This document shows, piece by piece, positions 1 through 9,541 of a stretch of DNA of 13,425 nucleotides. The stretch lies in the NCBI GenBank assembly GCA_041179425.1, contig JBEGTL010000187.1, positions 1 through 13,425 of the forward strand, in the 5' to 3' direction. The stretch's first letter is position 1; every line of letters begins with the position of its first letter. Under the pieces are notes generated by a model that ran no database searches, had not been told where the DNA came from, and saw nothing but the letters and a program-made list of their open reading frames with translations. Source of the DNA: DASUME01 sp041179425 (GTDB lineage Bacteria > Myxococcota_A > Polyangia > Polyangiales > DASUME01). The position numbers and the translations under genes were made by a program.

Positions 1-626
<626 letters not shown>

Positions 627-660
627 CGGTGTCCTTCCAACGACGACCCGGGAGCGGCCA

Positions 661-689
661 AATCTAAGTCTTGCCCTCCGGGTTCGCAA
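661..689 (-). promoter_or_regulatory. Candidate sigma70-type promoter for secA
   Basis: Read on the minus strand there is a TTGCGA box (684-689) and a TAGATT box (661-666) separated by exactly 17 bases. Each matches the -35 and -10 consensus at 4 of 6 positions. The predicted transcript would start near 654 and carry a leader of roughly 28 bases before the secA ATG. Spacing and position support it, but such matches arise by chance, so this is a candidate only. Confidence 0.35.
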
Positions 690-737
690 TGCTTGCCCCA
701 AGACGTCTCGGGATTGCCTCGGTGGCGATGCCCGACC

Positions 738-780
738 CACCGGCTTCGGACCCGACGACGCGCCCGCTCCGAGCCCGGTG
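738..780 (-). terminator. Imperfect hairpin downstream of the 546-residue membrane protein gene
   Basis: Arms 738-749 (CACCGGCTTCGG) and 769-780 (CCGAGCCCGGTG) pair at 10 of 12 positions around a 19-base loop. The hairpin begins 16 bases after the stop codon of the minus-strand membrane protein gene. There is no T-tract after it on that strand, so an intrinsic terminator is not demonstrated. It could be a Rho-type or mRNA 3' end structure. It also separates that gene from secA. Confidence 0.25.
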
Positions 781-796
781 CACTGTCATCGAGCGT

Positions 797-2437
797 TTAG
801 AACCACAACGGTTTCGCGGCTATCAATAGTGCACCCGCCAAGAACGCGGAGGCTACGGCCAGCGCCAACAAAAGCACGCGCAGACGTGCCGAAAGCAGCT
901 CCCGCCCGCGTTCGGGCCCCCCCGATTCACCCTCTTCGAAGGCATCGCTGCGGGCCTGATCGAGGATGGCTTGGGCCTGGTCGGTGGCAAGCAGGCCACG
1001 CCTTGCGATCGAGAGCGCGATCACGAAAGCGCTCAGCGCAAGGGCGCCAGCCACCCCGAACCGAAACAGCCCGCGTGTGTGCTCGAGGCGCCGAAGCTGC
1101 GCGGGACGACCACTGGCGGGAAGCGGCACCGGCATACGTTGCTCTTCGAGCGCCGCGAGCAAAAAAGCGGCCCCTTGCTGCGGGTCGGTGGAGGCCAGGT
1201 CCGAGACGTGGTGCGCAACGCTTTCGCCGGTGGACGCAGCGGCCTGCGCGGGCTCGACCGCGGGGTCTTCTGCCACGAGCCGTGCGATGGCCGCGACAAC
1301 ATGAGCGTCGTCTTCGCCCGGTGCGCGGACGTACACCACGCGTGCGCCGGCACCCTCCGCCGAGAGCCGGTCGCCGCGCGCTTGCAGGCGCAGCAGGCCG
1401 GGGCGCGCCCACGTCGAGGGCACCAGGAACGGCTCCCCGGCGCTGCCCGCCACGGCGCGGACCCCCGCCCAACGCCCCCCTACGAATGCGTCGAAGGTGA
1501 GCTGATCGCGGCCCGGCGGCGCTCGGAACGGAAACCGCGCCTGACCCGGCTCGACGATGCTCTCACGATTGGTGAGCGCGACCTCGGCCAGGCCCATGGG
1601 TAGACGCAGCGCGCGCTCGGCGACCAACACGCCGGCCCGACGCGCCTCGAGTGTCAGCTCTGCATCGAGCCCCTGCACGTCTAGTGACAGCTCGACCAGC
1701 CCACGGGTCTCGCCCACCGGGACCGGCGGGCCGCGCAACGAGGCCGAGCTCGTTCCGCGCACGCTGAGCGAGGCCGCGGGCGTCCCCACCCACACCAGCA
1801 CGCGGCACGGGGTCTCTGGAACGCAGGCCCCGCCGACCACGCGCGCGAGCAGCTGATCGGGCGGGGGCGCAGCGGTCAACGCGCGCACGCGCCCTAGCGA
1901 TAGGTGCTGCAGGGGCCCCGCTTCGCGCCCACGCGTCTTGCTGGGCATTGCACTCGGGTCGACGCGCAGCGCACGACGACAGGTCAGCAGCTCGTCCTCG
2001 AAAAACGCGCGCGCTTCGAGGACGAAGTCTCCCGACAGCGCGCCCGGCAGCGTGAGCCCGCCGTCGAGCGTCGTGAGCGGCGTCGCCGACAACGCTACCT
2101 CCGCGAGCTGGCGGCCCTGCGCATCGAGCAGCCGCACGCTCACGTCGGCGCTGGCCAAGCTTGGCCCCTGTGGCGCGTCGATATCGCGGAAGAGCAGCGC
2201 CCGCAGCGCGAGACGATCGCCTGGGCGCGCGCTGGGCTCGGCGGCCAGCTGGAGATCGTGCGCCTGCTTCCTCGCCTCGACCGACCACAACGCGAGCAGC
2301 GACATCAGCGCCGAGAGAGCCGCCAACACGCGGAGCGCGAGGACGAACCGGCCCGAGCGCTCCCCGACGAATCCGGGGTCTGGTTCCGGGGGGTCCACAC
2401 CGTCGGACGCAGGCTGCGCTTCGTGCGGAGTCGACAA
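797..2437 (-). CDS. Unrecognised three-TM membrane protein with a large extracytoplasmic region (possible MG2-like fold)
   Basis: I do not recognise this 546-residue protein. It has a polar, Pro/Glu/Asp-rich N-terminus (1-30), a hydrophobic segment at about 31-52, a long mostly beta-rich soluble region (about 55-455), a second hydrophobic segment at about 460-478 followed by Arg-Arg, a charged stretch with Asp/Glu/Gln (485-512), and a C-terminal hydrophobic segment at about 520-541 ending KPLWF. Residues about 60-150 (PGDRLALRALLF, then VRLLDAQGRQLAEV, then LPGALSGDFVLEARA) read like an alpha-2-macroglobulin MG2 domain: extended strands, a G-x-x-L turn and a final 'G-x-F/Y-x-L-x-A' strand. 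That fold assignment is inference. With no ATG near the N-terminus, translation probably starts at TTG 2435-2437, which has AGGA eight bases upstream; the next in-frame Met is inside the first membrane segment. It is divergent from the Fur-family gene across 55 bp and precedes secA on its strand. Codon use looks native. That it is a real gene is likely; its function is unknown. Confidence 0.8.
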   Translation of the reverse strand: MSTPHEAQPASDGVDPPEPDPGFVGERSGRFVLALRVLAALSALMSLLALWSVEARKQAHDLQLAAEPSARPGDRLALRALLFRDIDAPQGPSLASADVSVRLLDAQGRQLAEVALSATPLTTLDGGLTLPGALSGDFVLEARAFFEDELLTCRRALRVDPSAMPSKTRGREAGPLQHLSLGRVRALTAAPPPDQLLARVVGGACVPETPCRVLVWVGTPAASLSVRGTSSASLRGPPVPVGETRGLVELSLDVQGLDAELTLEARRAGVLVAERALRLPMGLAEVALTNRESIVEPGQARFPFRAPPGRDQLTFDAFVGGRWAGVRAVAGSAGEPFLVPSTWARPGLLRLQARGDRLSAEGAGARVVYVRAPGEDDAHVVAAIARLVAEDPAVEPAQAAASTGESVAHHVSDLASTDPQQGAAFLLAALEEQRMPVPLPASGRPAQLRRLEHTRGLFRFGVAGALALSAFVIALSIARRGLLATDQAQAILDQARSDAFEEGESGGPERGRELLSARLRVLLLALAVASAFLAGALLIAAKPLWF

Positions 2438-2492
2438 GCGGTAATTCCTGGCTTAGCCTTCCTCGCTTCTAGCGCCCGAGGGAGATCTGGTC

Positions 2493-2966
2493 ATGGGGGA
2501 GGCAGCCCAGCTCAAAGAGGACACCATCGCGGCGCTGCACGACACGCTGCAAGCCTACATCACCAAGAAGGGCTTTCGCTCGACCTCGCAGCGCAGGCTG
2601 GTGACCGACATCTTTTTTCGCTCCGGCGGCCACATGTCCATCGAGGACCTGCTGGGCAAGGTGCGCGAACAAGACCCGCGCGTGGGCTACGCCACCGTCT
2701 ACCGTACGCTGCGCCTGTTGGCCGAGTGCGAGCTGGCCAACGTGCGCCACTTCGGCGACGGCGTCACCCGCTACGAGCTGGCCGACGAGGGCAAGCACCA
2801 CCACGACCACCTGATCTGCACGTCGTGCAAAAAGATCATCGAGTTCGAGGACGAGGCGATCGAGGTGCTGCAAGACCGCATCGCCGTCCGCCACGGCTTC
2901 TCCCTCAAGAGCCACAAACACGAACTGTACGGCGTCTGCCCAGATTGCTCGCAGAAACAGTCCTGA
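2493..2966 (+). CDS. Fur-family metal-dependent transcriptional regulator
   Basis: This is a complete 157-residue Fur-superfamily regulator, close to the usual length of about 140-160. The N-terminal winged helix (about 15-95) carries the recognition-helix pattern GYATVYRTLRLL (65-76), typical of the family, and it ends in RYE (93-95). The C-terminal dimerisation and metal-binding half has HHHDHLIC (102-109), the first CxxC (Cys109, Cys112), KSHKHELYG (139-147, His141 and His143) and the second CxxC (Cys149, Cys152). The two CxxC pairs match the structural zinc site of Fur/PerR-type proteins; the His cluster with Glu95 matches the regulatory metal site. Sequence alone does not separate Fur from PerR or Zur, so I give no gene symbol. 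The ATG has a good GAGGGAGAT ribosome binding site about 7 bases upstream. It is divergent from the membrane protein gene and 58 bp upstream of the ABC-F gene. No clear Fur box is visible in the 55-bp divergent spacer. Confidence 0.95.
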   Translation: MGEAAQLKEDTIAALHDTLQAYITKKGFRSTSQRRLVTDIFFRSGGHMSIEDLLGKVREQDPRVGYATVYRTLRLLAECELANVRHFGDGVTRYELADEGKHHHDHLICTSCKKIIEFEDEAIEVLQDRIAVRHGFSLKSHKHELYGVCPDCSQKQS

Positions 2967-3024
2967 TCGTAGCATCGTGACCGTGCGCCGGTGAGAGCCC
3001 GCGCGGGGATGCTATAGGCCGCGC

Positions 3025-4971
<1,947 letters not shown>

Positions 4972-5009
4972 CGGTCCAAGCGCGCCCGCAGGCGCGCCAG
5001 CCTAGACCG
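4972..5009 (+). terminator. Hairpin immediately after the uup stop codon, possible terminator
   Basis: The stop codon (4969-4971) is followed directly by CGGTC (4972-4976), then the 7-bp stem GCGCGCC-CGCA-GGCGCGC (4980-4997), then GACCG (5005-5009), so an inner 7-bp stem sits inside an outer 5-bp stem. The position is ideal for a transcription end. There is no T-run after it, so it may act with Rho or as a 3' stabilising hairpin. A near-identical inner palindrome recurs at 13358-13375. Confidence 0.45.
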
Positions 5010-5135
5010 GCGGTGTGTGCGCCGGCACGTGGCACGAGTTGGCTCACTGCCACGCGCGCGACAAAACTGAAAAGCAGCGGCAATCCACGCACCTTTGCGA
5101 CTCTTGGAGCACGGCACGACGGCTGCATAGACGAC

Positions 5136-5171
5136 GTACGTCTGACTATCTTCGCTCGCTCGCAGACGTAC
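5136..5171. repeat. 9-bp inverted repeat upstream of the lipoprotein gene (candidate operator or leader hairpin)
   Basis: GTACGTCTG (5136-5144) and CAGACGTAC (5163-5171) are perfect complements separated by 18 bases. The left arm also overlaps a 10-bp palindrome GACGTACGTC (5133-5142). A weak -10-like TATCTT (5147-5152) lies between the arms. The element ends 31 bases before the lipoprotein start codon. It could bind a dimeric regulator or fold in the leader RNA. The rest of the 231-bp gap 4972-5202 holds only the uup-proximal hairpin and an A-rich patch around 5064-5076. Confidence 0.4.
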
Positions 5172-5202
5172 CGCGCGCGGCGATGTGGTCCGGAGGCGTC
5201 CC

Positions 5203-8200
5203 ATGCGTAAGCTCTATCACGGTAAGCCAGGCCGGAGTCTACTGGCGTTCCTGTTGTTCGGCAGCGCGGCTTGCCTGTCCGCTTGCACCGACCCGTCCAC
5301 ACCTGCAGACGGGGACGACGGGCCCGGCCTCAAGACCAAGGCGGAGTCGTTCGAGAGCGACCTTCCCGCCAGCAGCAGTAAAAACGCCGGCAAGGGTGCC
5401 AATGCCGGCGGCACGGCGGCACCGGCGGTAGCCGACTCTGCCACCAATACGGCCGGCGGCACCGAGGCTGCCCAGCGCGCCATCGTCGAAGCCGACATCA
5501 TCCAAGTCAGCGGCGACCGCCTGTACGCCCTGTCGCGCGTGGCCGGTCTCACCATCATCGACATGCACAACCCCGCGCAGCTCTCCATCCTGGGTAGCTA
5601 TCGCGAGCTCAACGGCACACCGTTCGAGATGTACCTGCGCGATGGCGTGGTGCTCGCGATGTACTCCAGCTGGGGTCAGTACATCCGGGCCGCCGACGGC
5701 AACTACAGCTGGGTACAGACCAGTAAGGTCGTCGCACTCGACGTCAACAACCCGGCGGCCATCAGCCCGGTGGGCAGCTTCGACGTCGCGGGCGACGTGA
5801 GCGACTCGCGCATCGTGGGCGACGTGATGTACGTGGTGGGCTACCAGAACGGGTATTGCTGGGGCTGCACGCAAAACAAACCGCAGACCACCATCGTCTC
5901 GCTGGACGTCAAAGACCCACGCGCCGTGCACAAGGTCGACGAGCTCGCGTACGGAGATGCGAACAACAGCTACGGCTGGAACAAACGCAGCGTCACCGTG
6001 ACCGCCGAGCGGATGTACGTGGCCGGGCCCGAGTACGGGCAGACCATGCCTACCGGGTCCACCATTCAGGTGGTCGACATCTCCAACCCGACGGGCGATC
6101 TGGTCGAGGGCGCGAGCGTGCTCGTCGCCGGGCAGATCTCCAGCCGCTGGCAGATGGACGAGTACGAGGGTGTGCTGCGCGTGATCAGCCAGCCTCCCAC
6201 CTGGTGGACGTCGACCGGTCAGAACGTGCAAAAGCCGACCGTGCAGACCTTCAAGGTCGTGTCGTCGTCGAGCCTGACTGCGCTTGGGTCCACACCGCTG
6301 GTCATCCCACCCAACGAGCAGCTCAACACCGTGCGTTTCGACGGTGTGCGCGGCTACGCGATCACGTCTGAGCGGCGCGACCCGCTGTTCACCATCGATC
6401 TGAGTGATCCCCAAAACCCGCGTCAGGCCGGTGAAGTGGAGATGCCCGGCTGGATCTACCACCTCGAGCCGCGCGGCAATCGTCTGATTGGCCTCGGCTA
6501 CGACCAGGGCAACCCAGCAGGTGCGATCACCGTCTCCACGTTCGATGTGACCGACCTATCGGCGCCGAAGATGATCGACCGCGTGAACTTCGGCGGTGAC
6601 TGGGGCTATCTGCCGGAGGGTCAAGACCGCATCCACAAGGCGTTCAAGATCTTACCCGAGCAGAACCTCATCCTCGTTCCATTCAGCGGCTACAGCACGT
6701 CCAAACAAAGCACCTACTGCTACAGCACCTATCGCAGCGGCGTGCAACTGGTGGACATGGTGGGCGACGACCTGACGCTACGCGGCATGGTGCCGTCGCG
6801 CGGTGAGGCGCGCCGCGCCTTTGTCCACGGCACCAACTTGCTCACCGTCAGCGACGAGGCCGTCGACAGCTACGACTTCAGCAATCGCGACCAGCCGGCC
6901 ACGCTCGGTCGACTGACAATCGCACGCAACGTGAGCCACGCGCTCCCACTCGACAACCAGACCGTCGCCCGCATCAACGAGGACTGGTACAACAGTCAGA
7001 ACTCCACCATCGACATCGTGGCCCTCGCCGATGTGGACCACCCCGAGCGCAGCTTGGGCGAGGTCAACCTGAGCGAGCTGGTAGCGAGCGGCAACGGATG
7101 CAACACCTACGCCTGGATCGACGCCGCCTACGCGCGCGGCAACCAGATCAACCTCAGCTACGAGCGCTGGGACTACGGTCAGTCCGACGTCAACGGCGGC
7201 AAGACCGAGAGCGTACAAGTGCGCGGCGTGGTGACCATCGACGCGAGCAACGCCCAAAAGCCGGTGGTGGTCTCCAAGCTAGAAGAACGCACGTCCTACG
7301 AGTCCGGCAACTACTGGTACCAGTTCTACAACTACTACCAGTACGGCTACGGCAGCGCACAGACCAACTCGGTGCGCACGGACAACGCACTCGTCTTCCA
7401 AGAGCAGCGCTGGATTCAAAACACAGGCAACGTCTCCAGCTACGAGATGCGCCTGCGCGTCGTCGACCTGACCGACCCAGCGCATCCCAGCCAGACCTTC
7501 CTCACCATGCCCAAAGCAGACGGCTACTCGGGGTTGGTGGTCGACGGTACCAACGTCATGCTCAGTCACTTCGACGAGACCAACGACGGGCGTGCGCGCT
7601 TCTTCCTCGACCGCATCGATCTGAGTCAACCCAAGCAGCCCAAGCTCGCAAGTAAGGTCAACGTACCCGGCTCGCTGCTGCACTACGACCGCGCCCACGA
7701 GCGCATGCTCACCAGCGAGCTCGTGCGCACCGTGGTCGACGACGTCACGTCCGATGTCTGCTACGCGCGGTTTTCCTTCGCGGAGTTCGCGCAGAAGACC
7801 GACGACGCCGGGATGGGCGCCTTCGTGACAGGCACGGCTAGCGCGGGTGGACCCGTCGACGACGCAGGGGTCGCAGTTCCTCAGCAGCTTCCCATCGGCA
7901 AGTGCACGGGCTACGCGCAAAAGCTGCACTTGGTGCACTTCGTCGACGGCGGTGCCGCGCGCGACGACACCTACGCGCTGGGCGAAGACGAGCGGCTCTC
8001 CTCCTCTGCCTTGGGCGATGGCCGTGTGACCGCGATCGTCAGCCACGGCTACGCAGGCTGGTACTACGGTGGCGTCGGCATCGCCGACTGCTTCGACTGC
8101 GGCCGTGGCTACTACTACGGCTACGGTGCGACCACCCGCCCAGCCGACCTGCTCACGCTCGGCGGCTTCGACACGGGACGCTTGCGCGCCGGCCGTCTGA

Positions 8201-8442
8201 CCGTGCAAAACATCGAGAACCCATGGTGGGGCTTCTGGGGTGCACCGACCGTCTACGCATTTGGCAACCGGGCATTGGTGCGCGGTCAGAGCGATGCCGT
8301 GGTGGTCGACGCCACGGACCCGGCGGCACCGACGCTGGTGCGCAAGGTTCCGCTCTTCGGCTCGCCGACCGACCTGCAAGCGAGCGGCAGCCTGGTGCTG
8401 CTCTCGCTAGGTATGAACGGCGTCCAGCGCATCGATCTCTAA
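5203..8442 (+). CDS. Large secreted beta-propeller lipoprotein (COG4880 / PF09826-like)
   Basis: This is a 1079-residue predicted outer-membrane or surface lipoprotein. The N-terminus is a lipoprotein signal peptide: basic start, hydrophobic core SLLAFLLFGSAA, lipobox LSAC with lipidated Cys28. Position +2 is Thr, so no inner-membrane retention signal is seen. A low-complexity Ala/Gly/Thr/Ser linker follows to about residue 90. The body opens with EADIIQVSGDRLYALS (96-111), the entry pattern of the PF09826 beta-propeller family. It then carries at least a dozen blades or half-blades of the form 'V-x-x-(I/L)-D-(V/L)-x-(N/D)-P', such as VVALDVNNPAAISPVGSF and LRVVDLTDPAHPSQTF. Unusual points are Tyr/Trp-rich loops (704-716 and 953-974), CxxC pairs at 219-222 and 963-966, and eight mature cysteines besides Cys28, suggesting disulfides. 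The ATG at 5203 has GGAGG seven bases upstream and gives a clean signal peptide, so the upstream GTG at 5185 is rejected. No ligand or enzyme activity can be assigned; no catalytic motif was seen. Confidence 0.92.
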   Translation: MRKLYHGKPGRSLLAFLLFGSAACLSACTDPSTPADGDDGPGLKTKAESFESDLPASSSKNAGKGANAGGTAAPAVADSATNTAGGTEAAQRAIVEADIIQVSGDRLYALSRVAGLTIIDMHNPAQLSILGSYRELNGTPFEMYLRDGVVLAMYSSWGQYIRAADGNYSWVQTSKVVALDVNNPAAISPVGSFDVAGDVSDSRIVGDVMYVVGYQNGYCWGCTQNKPQTTIVSLDVKDPRAVHKVDELAYGDANNSYGWNKRSVTVTAERMYVAGPEYGQTMPTGSTIQVVDISNPTGDLVEGASVLVAGQISSRWQMDEYEGVLRVISQPPTWWTSTGQNVQKPTVQTFKVVSSSSLTALGSTPLVIPPNEQLNTVRFDGVRGYAITSERRDPLFTIDLSDPQNPRQAGEVEMPGWIYHLEPRGNRLIGLGYDQGNPAGAITVSTFDVTDLSAPKMIDRVNFGGDWGYLPEGQDRIHKAFKILPEQNLILVPFSGYSTSKQSTYCYSTYRSGVQLVDMVGDDLTLRGMVPSRGEARRAFVHGTNLLTVSDEAVDSYDFSNRDQPATLGRLTIARNVSHALPLDNQTVARINEDWYNSQNSTIDIVALADVDHPERSLGEVNLSELVASGNGCNTYAWIDAAYARGNQINLSYERWDYGQSDVNGGKTESVQVRGVVTIDASNAQKPVVVSKLEERTSYESGNYWYQFYNYYQYGYGSAQTNSVRTDNALVFQEQRWIQNTGNVSSYEMRLRVVDLTDPAHPSQTFLTMPKADGYSGLVVDGTNVMLSHFDETNDGRARFFLDRIDLSQPKQPKLASKVNVPGSLLHYDRAHERMLTSELVRTVVDDVTSDVCYARFSFAEFAQKTDDAGMGAFVTGTASAGGPVDDAGVAVPQQLPIGKCTGYAQKLHLVHFVDGGAARDDTYALGEDERLSSSALGDGRVTAIVSHGYAGWYYGGVGIADCFDCGRGYYYGYGATTRPADLLTLGGFDTGRLRAGRLTVQNIENPWWGFWGAPTVYAFGNRALVRGQSDAVVVDATDPAAPTLVRKVPLFGSPTDLQASGSLVLLSLGMNGVQRIDL

Positions 8443-8457
8443 GCAGCGAGCACTCAC

Positions 8458-8504
8458 AGCGCGCGCGTAACAGACCGTCAGGTCAGTTTGCGCGCGCTTC
8501 TTTA
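8458..8504 (+). terminator. Intrinsic-type terminator between the lipoprotein gene and fabD
   Basis: AGCGCGCGC (8458-8466) pairs perfectly with GCGCGCGCT (8490-8498). Inside it AAC/GTT (8469-8471/8486-8488) and GACC-GTCA-GGTC (8473-8484) continue the stem with small mismatches, giving a long hairpin followed by TCTTTAATT on the plus strand. That suits termination of the lipoprotein transcript, whose stop codon ends 15 bases earlier. The 3' arm covers the last five codons and the stop of the convergent fabD. The minus strand has no T-tract beyond it, so termination of fabD here is less certain. Confidence 0.65.
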
Positions 8505-9409
8505 ATTGCTGCGCGGGCGGCTTCGAAGTCTGCCGGGCTCTGCACGTTGACGAACGCGATCGACTTGTCGATGCGCTTGATCATGCCGGAGAGCACTTTG
8601 CCGGGGCCGATCTCGACACACAACGAGACACCGTCGGCGCGCATACGTTCGACGCTGGTCTGCCAGCGCACCGGTCGACTGACCTGCTTGATGAGTGCCT
8701 CGCGCGCGGTCGCTCCGCTGGTCGTGGGAGTGGCGTCGAGGTTGACGTAGATGGCGATCTCGGTGTCGCTAAAGGGCGTGTCGCGCAGGTGCGGCTCGAG
8801 GCGCTGCTCTGCGGGCAGCATGAGCTGCGAGTGGAAGGGCGCGCTGACCGGGAGCGGGATGACCTTACAACCGAGCGCGAGCAACGCGGGCTTGACCGCC
8901 GCCACGCCCTCGGCCGTACCGGCGATGACGAGCTGACCGGGCGCGTTGTAGTTCACGGGGTCGACGCCGGGGGCCGTGGTGAGCGCCTGCTCGATGGTGG
9001 CGAGGTCGCCGCCGAGCACCGCAGCCATGGCGCCCTGCCCGACCGGCACCGCCTCCTGCATGTACGTGCCGCGGACACGCACCAGCCGCACCGCGCGCTC
9101 GAACGCGAGCGTACCCGCAGCGACGTTGGCGGAGTACTCGCCCAGGCTGTGCCCCGCGACTACATCGGGCGTCTCGCCGAGCGCCCGAAACAGCGCAACG
9201 CTAACGGTGAGCAGCGCGGGCTGCGTGTTGGCGGTGAGCTTGAGTGCGTCTTCGGGGCCCTCGAAACACAGGCCCGAGAGCGACTCGCCCAGCGCGGCAT
9301 CGGCAGCCTCGAAGGTCTCCCGCGCACGCGGCTCGGAGTCGTAGGCCGACTTGCCCATACCCACGGCTTGCGAGCCTTGGCCCGGGAACACGAATGCCAC
9401 TTTGCCCAT
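8483..9409 (-). CDS. fabD: Malonyl-CoA:ACP transacylase FabD
   Basis: FabD moves the malonyl group from malonyl-CoA to acyl carrier protein, supplying the extender unit for fatty-acid synthesis in the cytoplasm. The 308-residue product matches the usual length (309 in E. coli). It shows the oxyanion-hole motif FPGQGSQ (8-14), the nucleophile elbow AGHSLGEYSA (85-94, catalytic Ser88), the carboxylate-binding Arg in RVRGTYMQE (Arg113), NAPGQLVIAG (155-164) and the catalytic His in SAPFHSQLM (His193). The end EIGPGKVLSGMIKRI is also typical. The ATG at 9407-9409 has GAGGAG five bases upstream and gives the canonical MGKVAFVFPGQGSQ, so the longer open frame to 9523 is rejected. Unusually, no fabH, fabG or acpP is adjacent: it is a lone gene, convergent with the lipoprotein gene and divergent from the DUF4388-like gene. 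A polyketide-synthase-associated transacylase is possible but nothing nearby suggests one. Confidence 0.96.
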   Translation of the reverse strand: MGKVAFVFPGQGSQAVGMGKSAYDSEPRARETFEAADAALGESLSGLCFEGPEDALKLTANTQPALLTVSVALFRALGETPDVVAGHSLGEYSANVAAGTLAFERAVRLVRVRGTYMQEAVPVGQGAMAAVLGGDLATIEQALTTAPGVDPVNYNAPGQLVIAGTAEGVAAVKPALLALGCKVIPLPVSAPFHSQLMLPAEQRLEPHLRDTPFSDTEIAIYVNLDATPTTSGATAREALIKQVSRPVRWQTSVERMRADGVSLCVEIGPGKVLSGMIKRIDKSIAFVNVQSPADFEAARAAIKEARAN

Positions 9410-9522
9410 GCTATCTCCTCGCGTCTCGCTTACCCCAGAGCGCCCCGGCTCGCCATCTATCGGCGCGCTCAGCCGTGCATTGGGCGCGCGATGTCGCACT
9501 CCCAACTCTCTGCCAGCCCGCA

Positions 9523-9539
9523 CTGAGGTACCATCTCAG
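9523..9539. repeat. 5-bp inverted repeat just before the DUF4388-like gene
   Basis: CTGAG (9523-9527) and CTCAG (9535-9539) flank the seven bases GTACCAT and end two bases before the ATG. The repeat sits in the 132-bp divergent spacer shared with fabD and would occupy the translation initiation region of the plus-strand mRNA. It could be an operator or a small leader hairpin; being only 5 bp long, it may also be chance. Nothing else persuasive was seen in this spacer. Confidence 0.25.
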
Positions 9540-9541
9540 GA

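Noticed and set aside
2438..2492. Fur box in the divergent spacer
   Set aside because: No 19-bp match or A/T-rich GATAAT-like hexamer repeats were seen; autoregulation cannot be supported from this sequence.
5185..5202. GTG at 5185 as the start of the lipoprotein
   Set aside because: The ATG at 5203 has a strong GGAGG seven bases upstream; the longer version would put RRR before the signal peptide and has no ribosome binding site.
5239..6462. 407-codon open frame on the minus strand opposite the lipoprotein gene
   Set aside because: Same reason: low-complexity His/Val/Asp-rich translation antisense to a gene with signal peptide and repeats. The similar frame at 7279-8379 is rejected likewise.
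9410..9523. 38-residue N-terminal extension of FabD
   Set aside because: The internal ATG at 9407-9409 has GAGGAG upstream and matches the family N-terminus; the extension is Arg/Gly-rich and not FabD-like.
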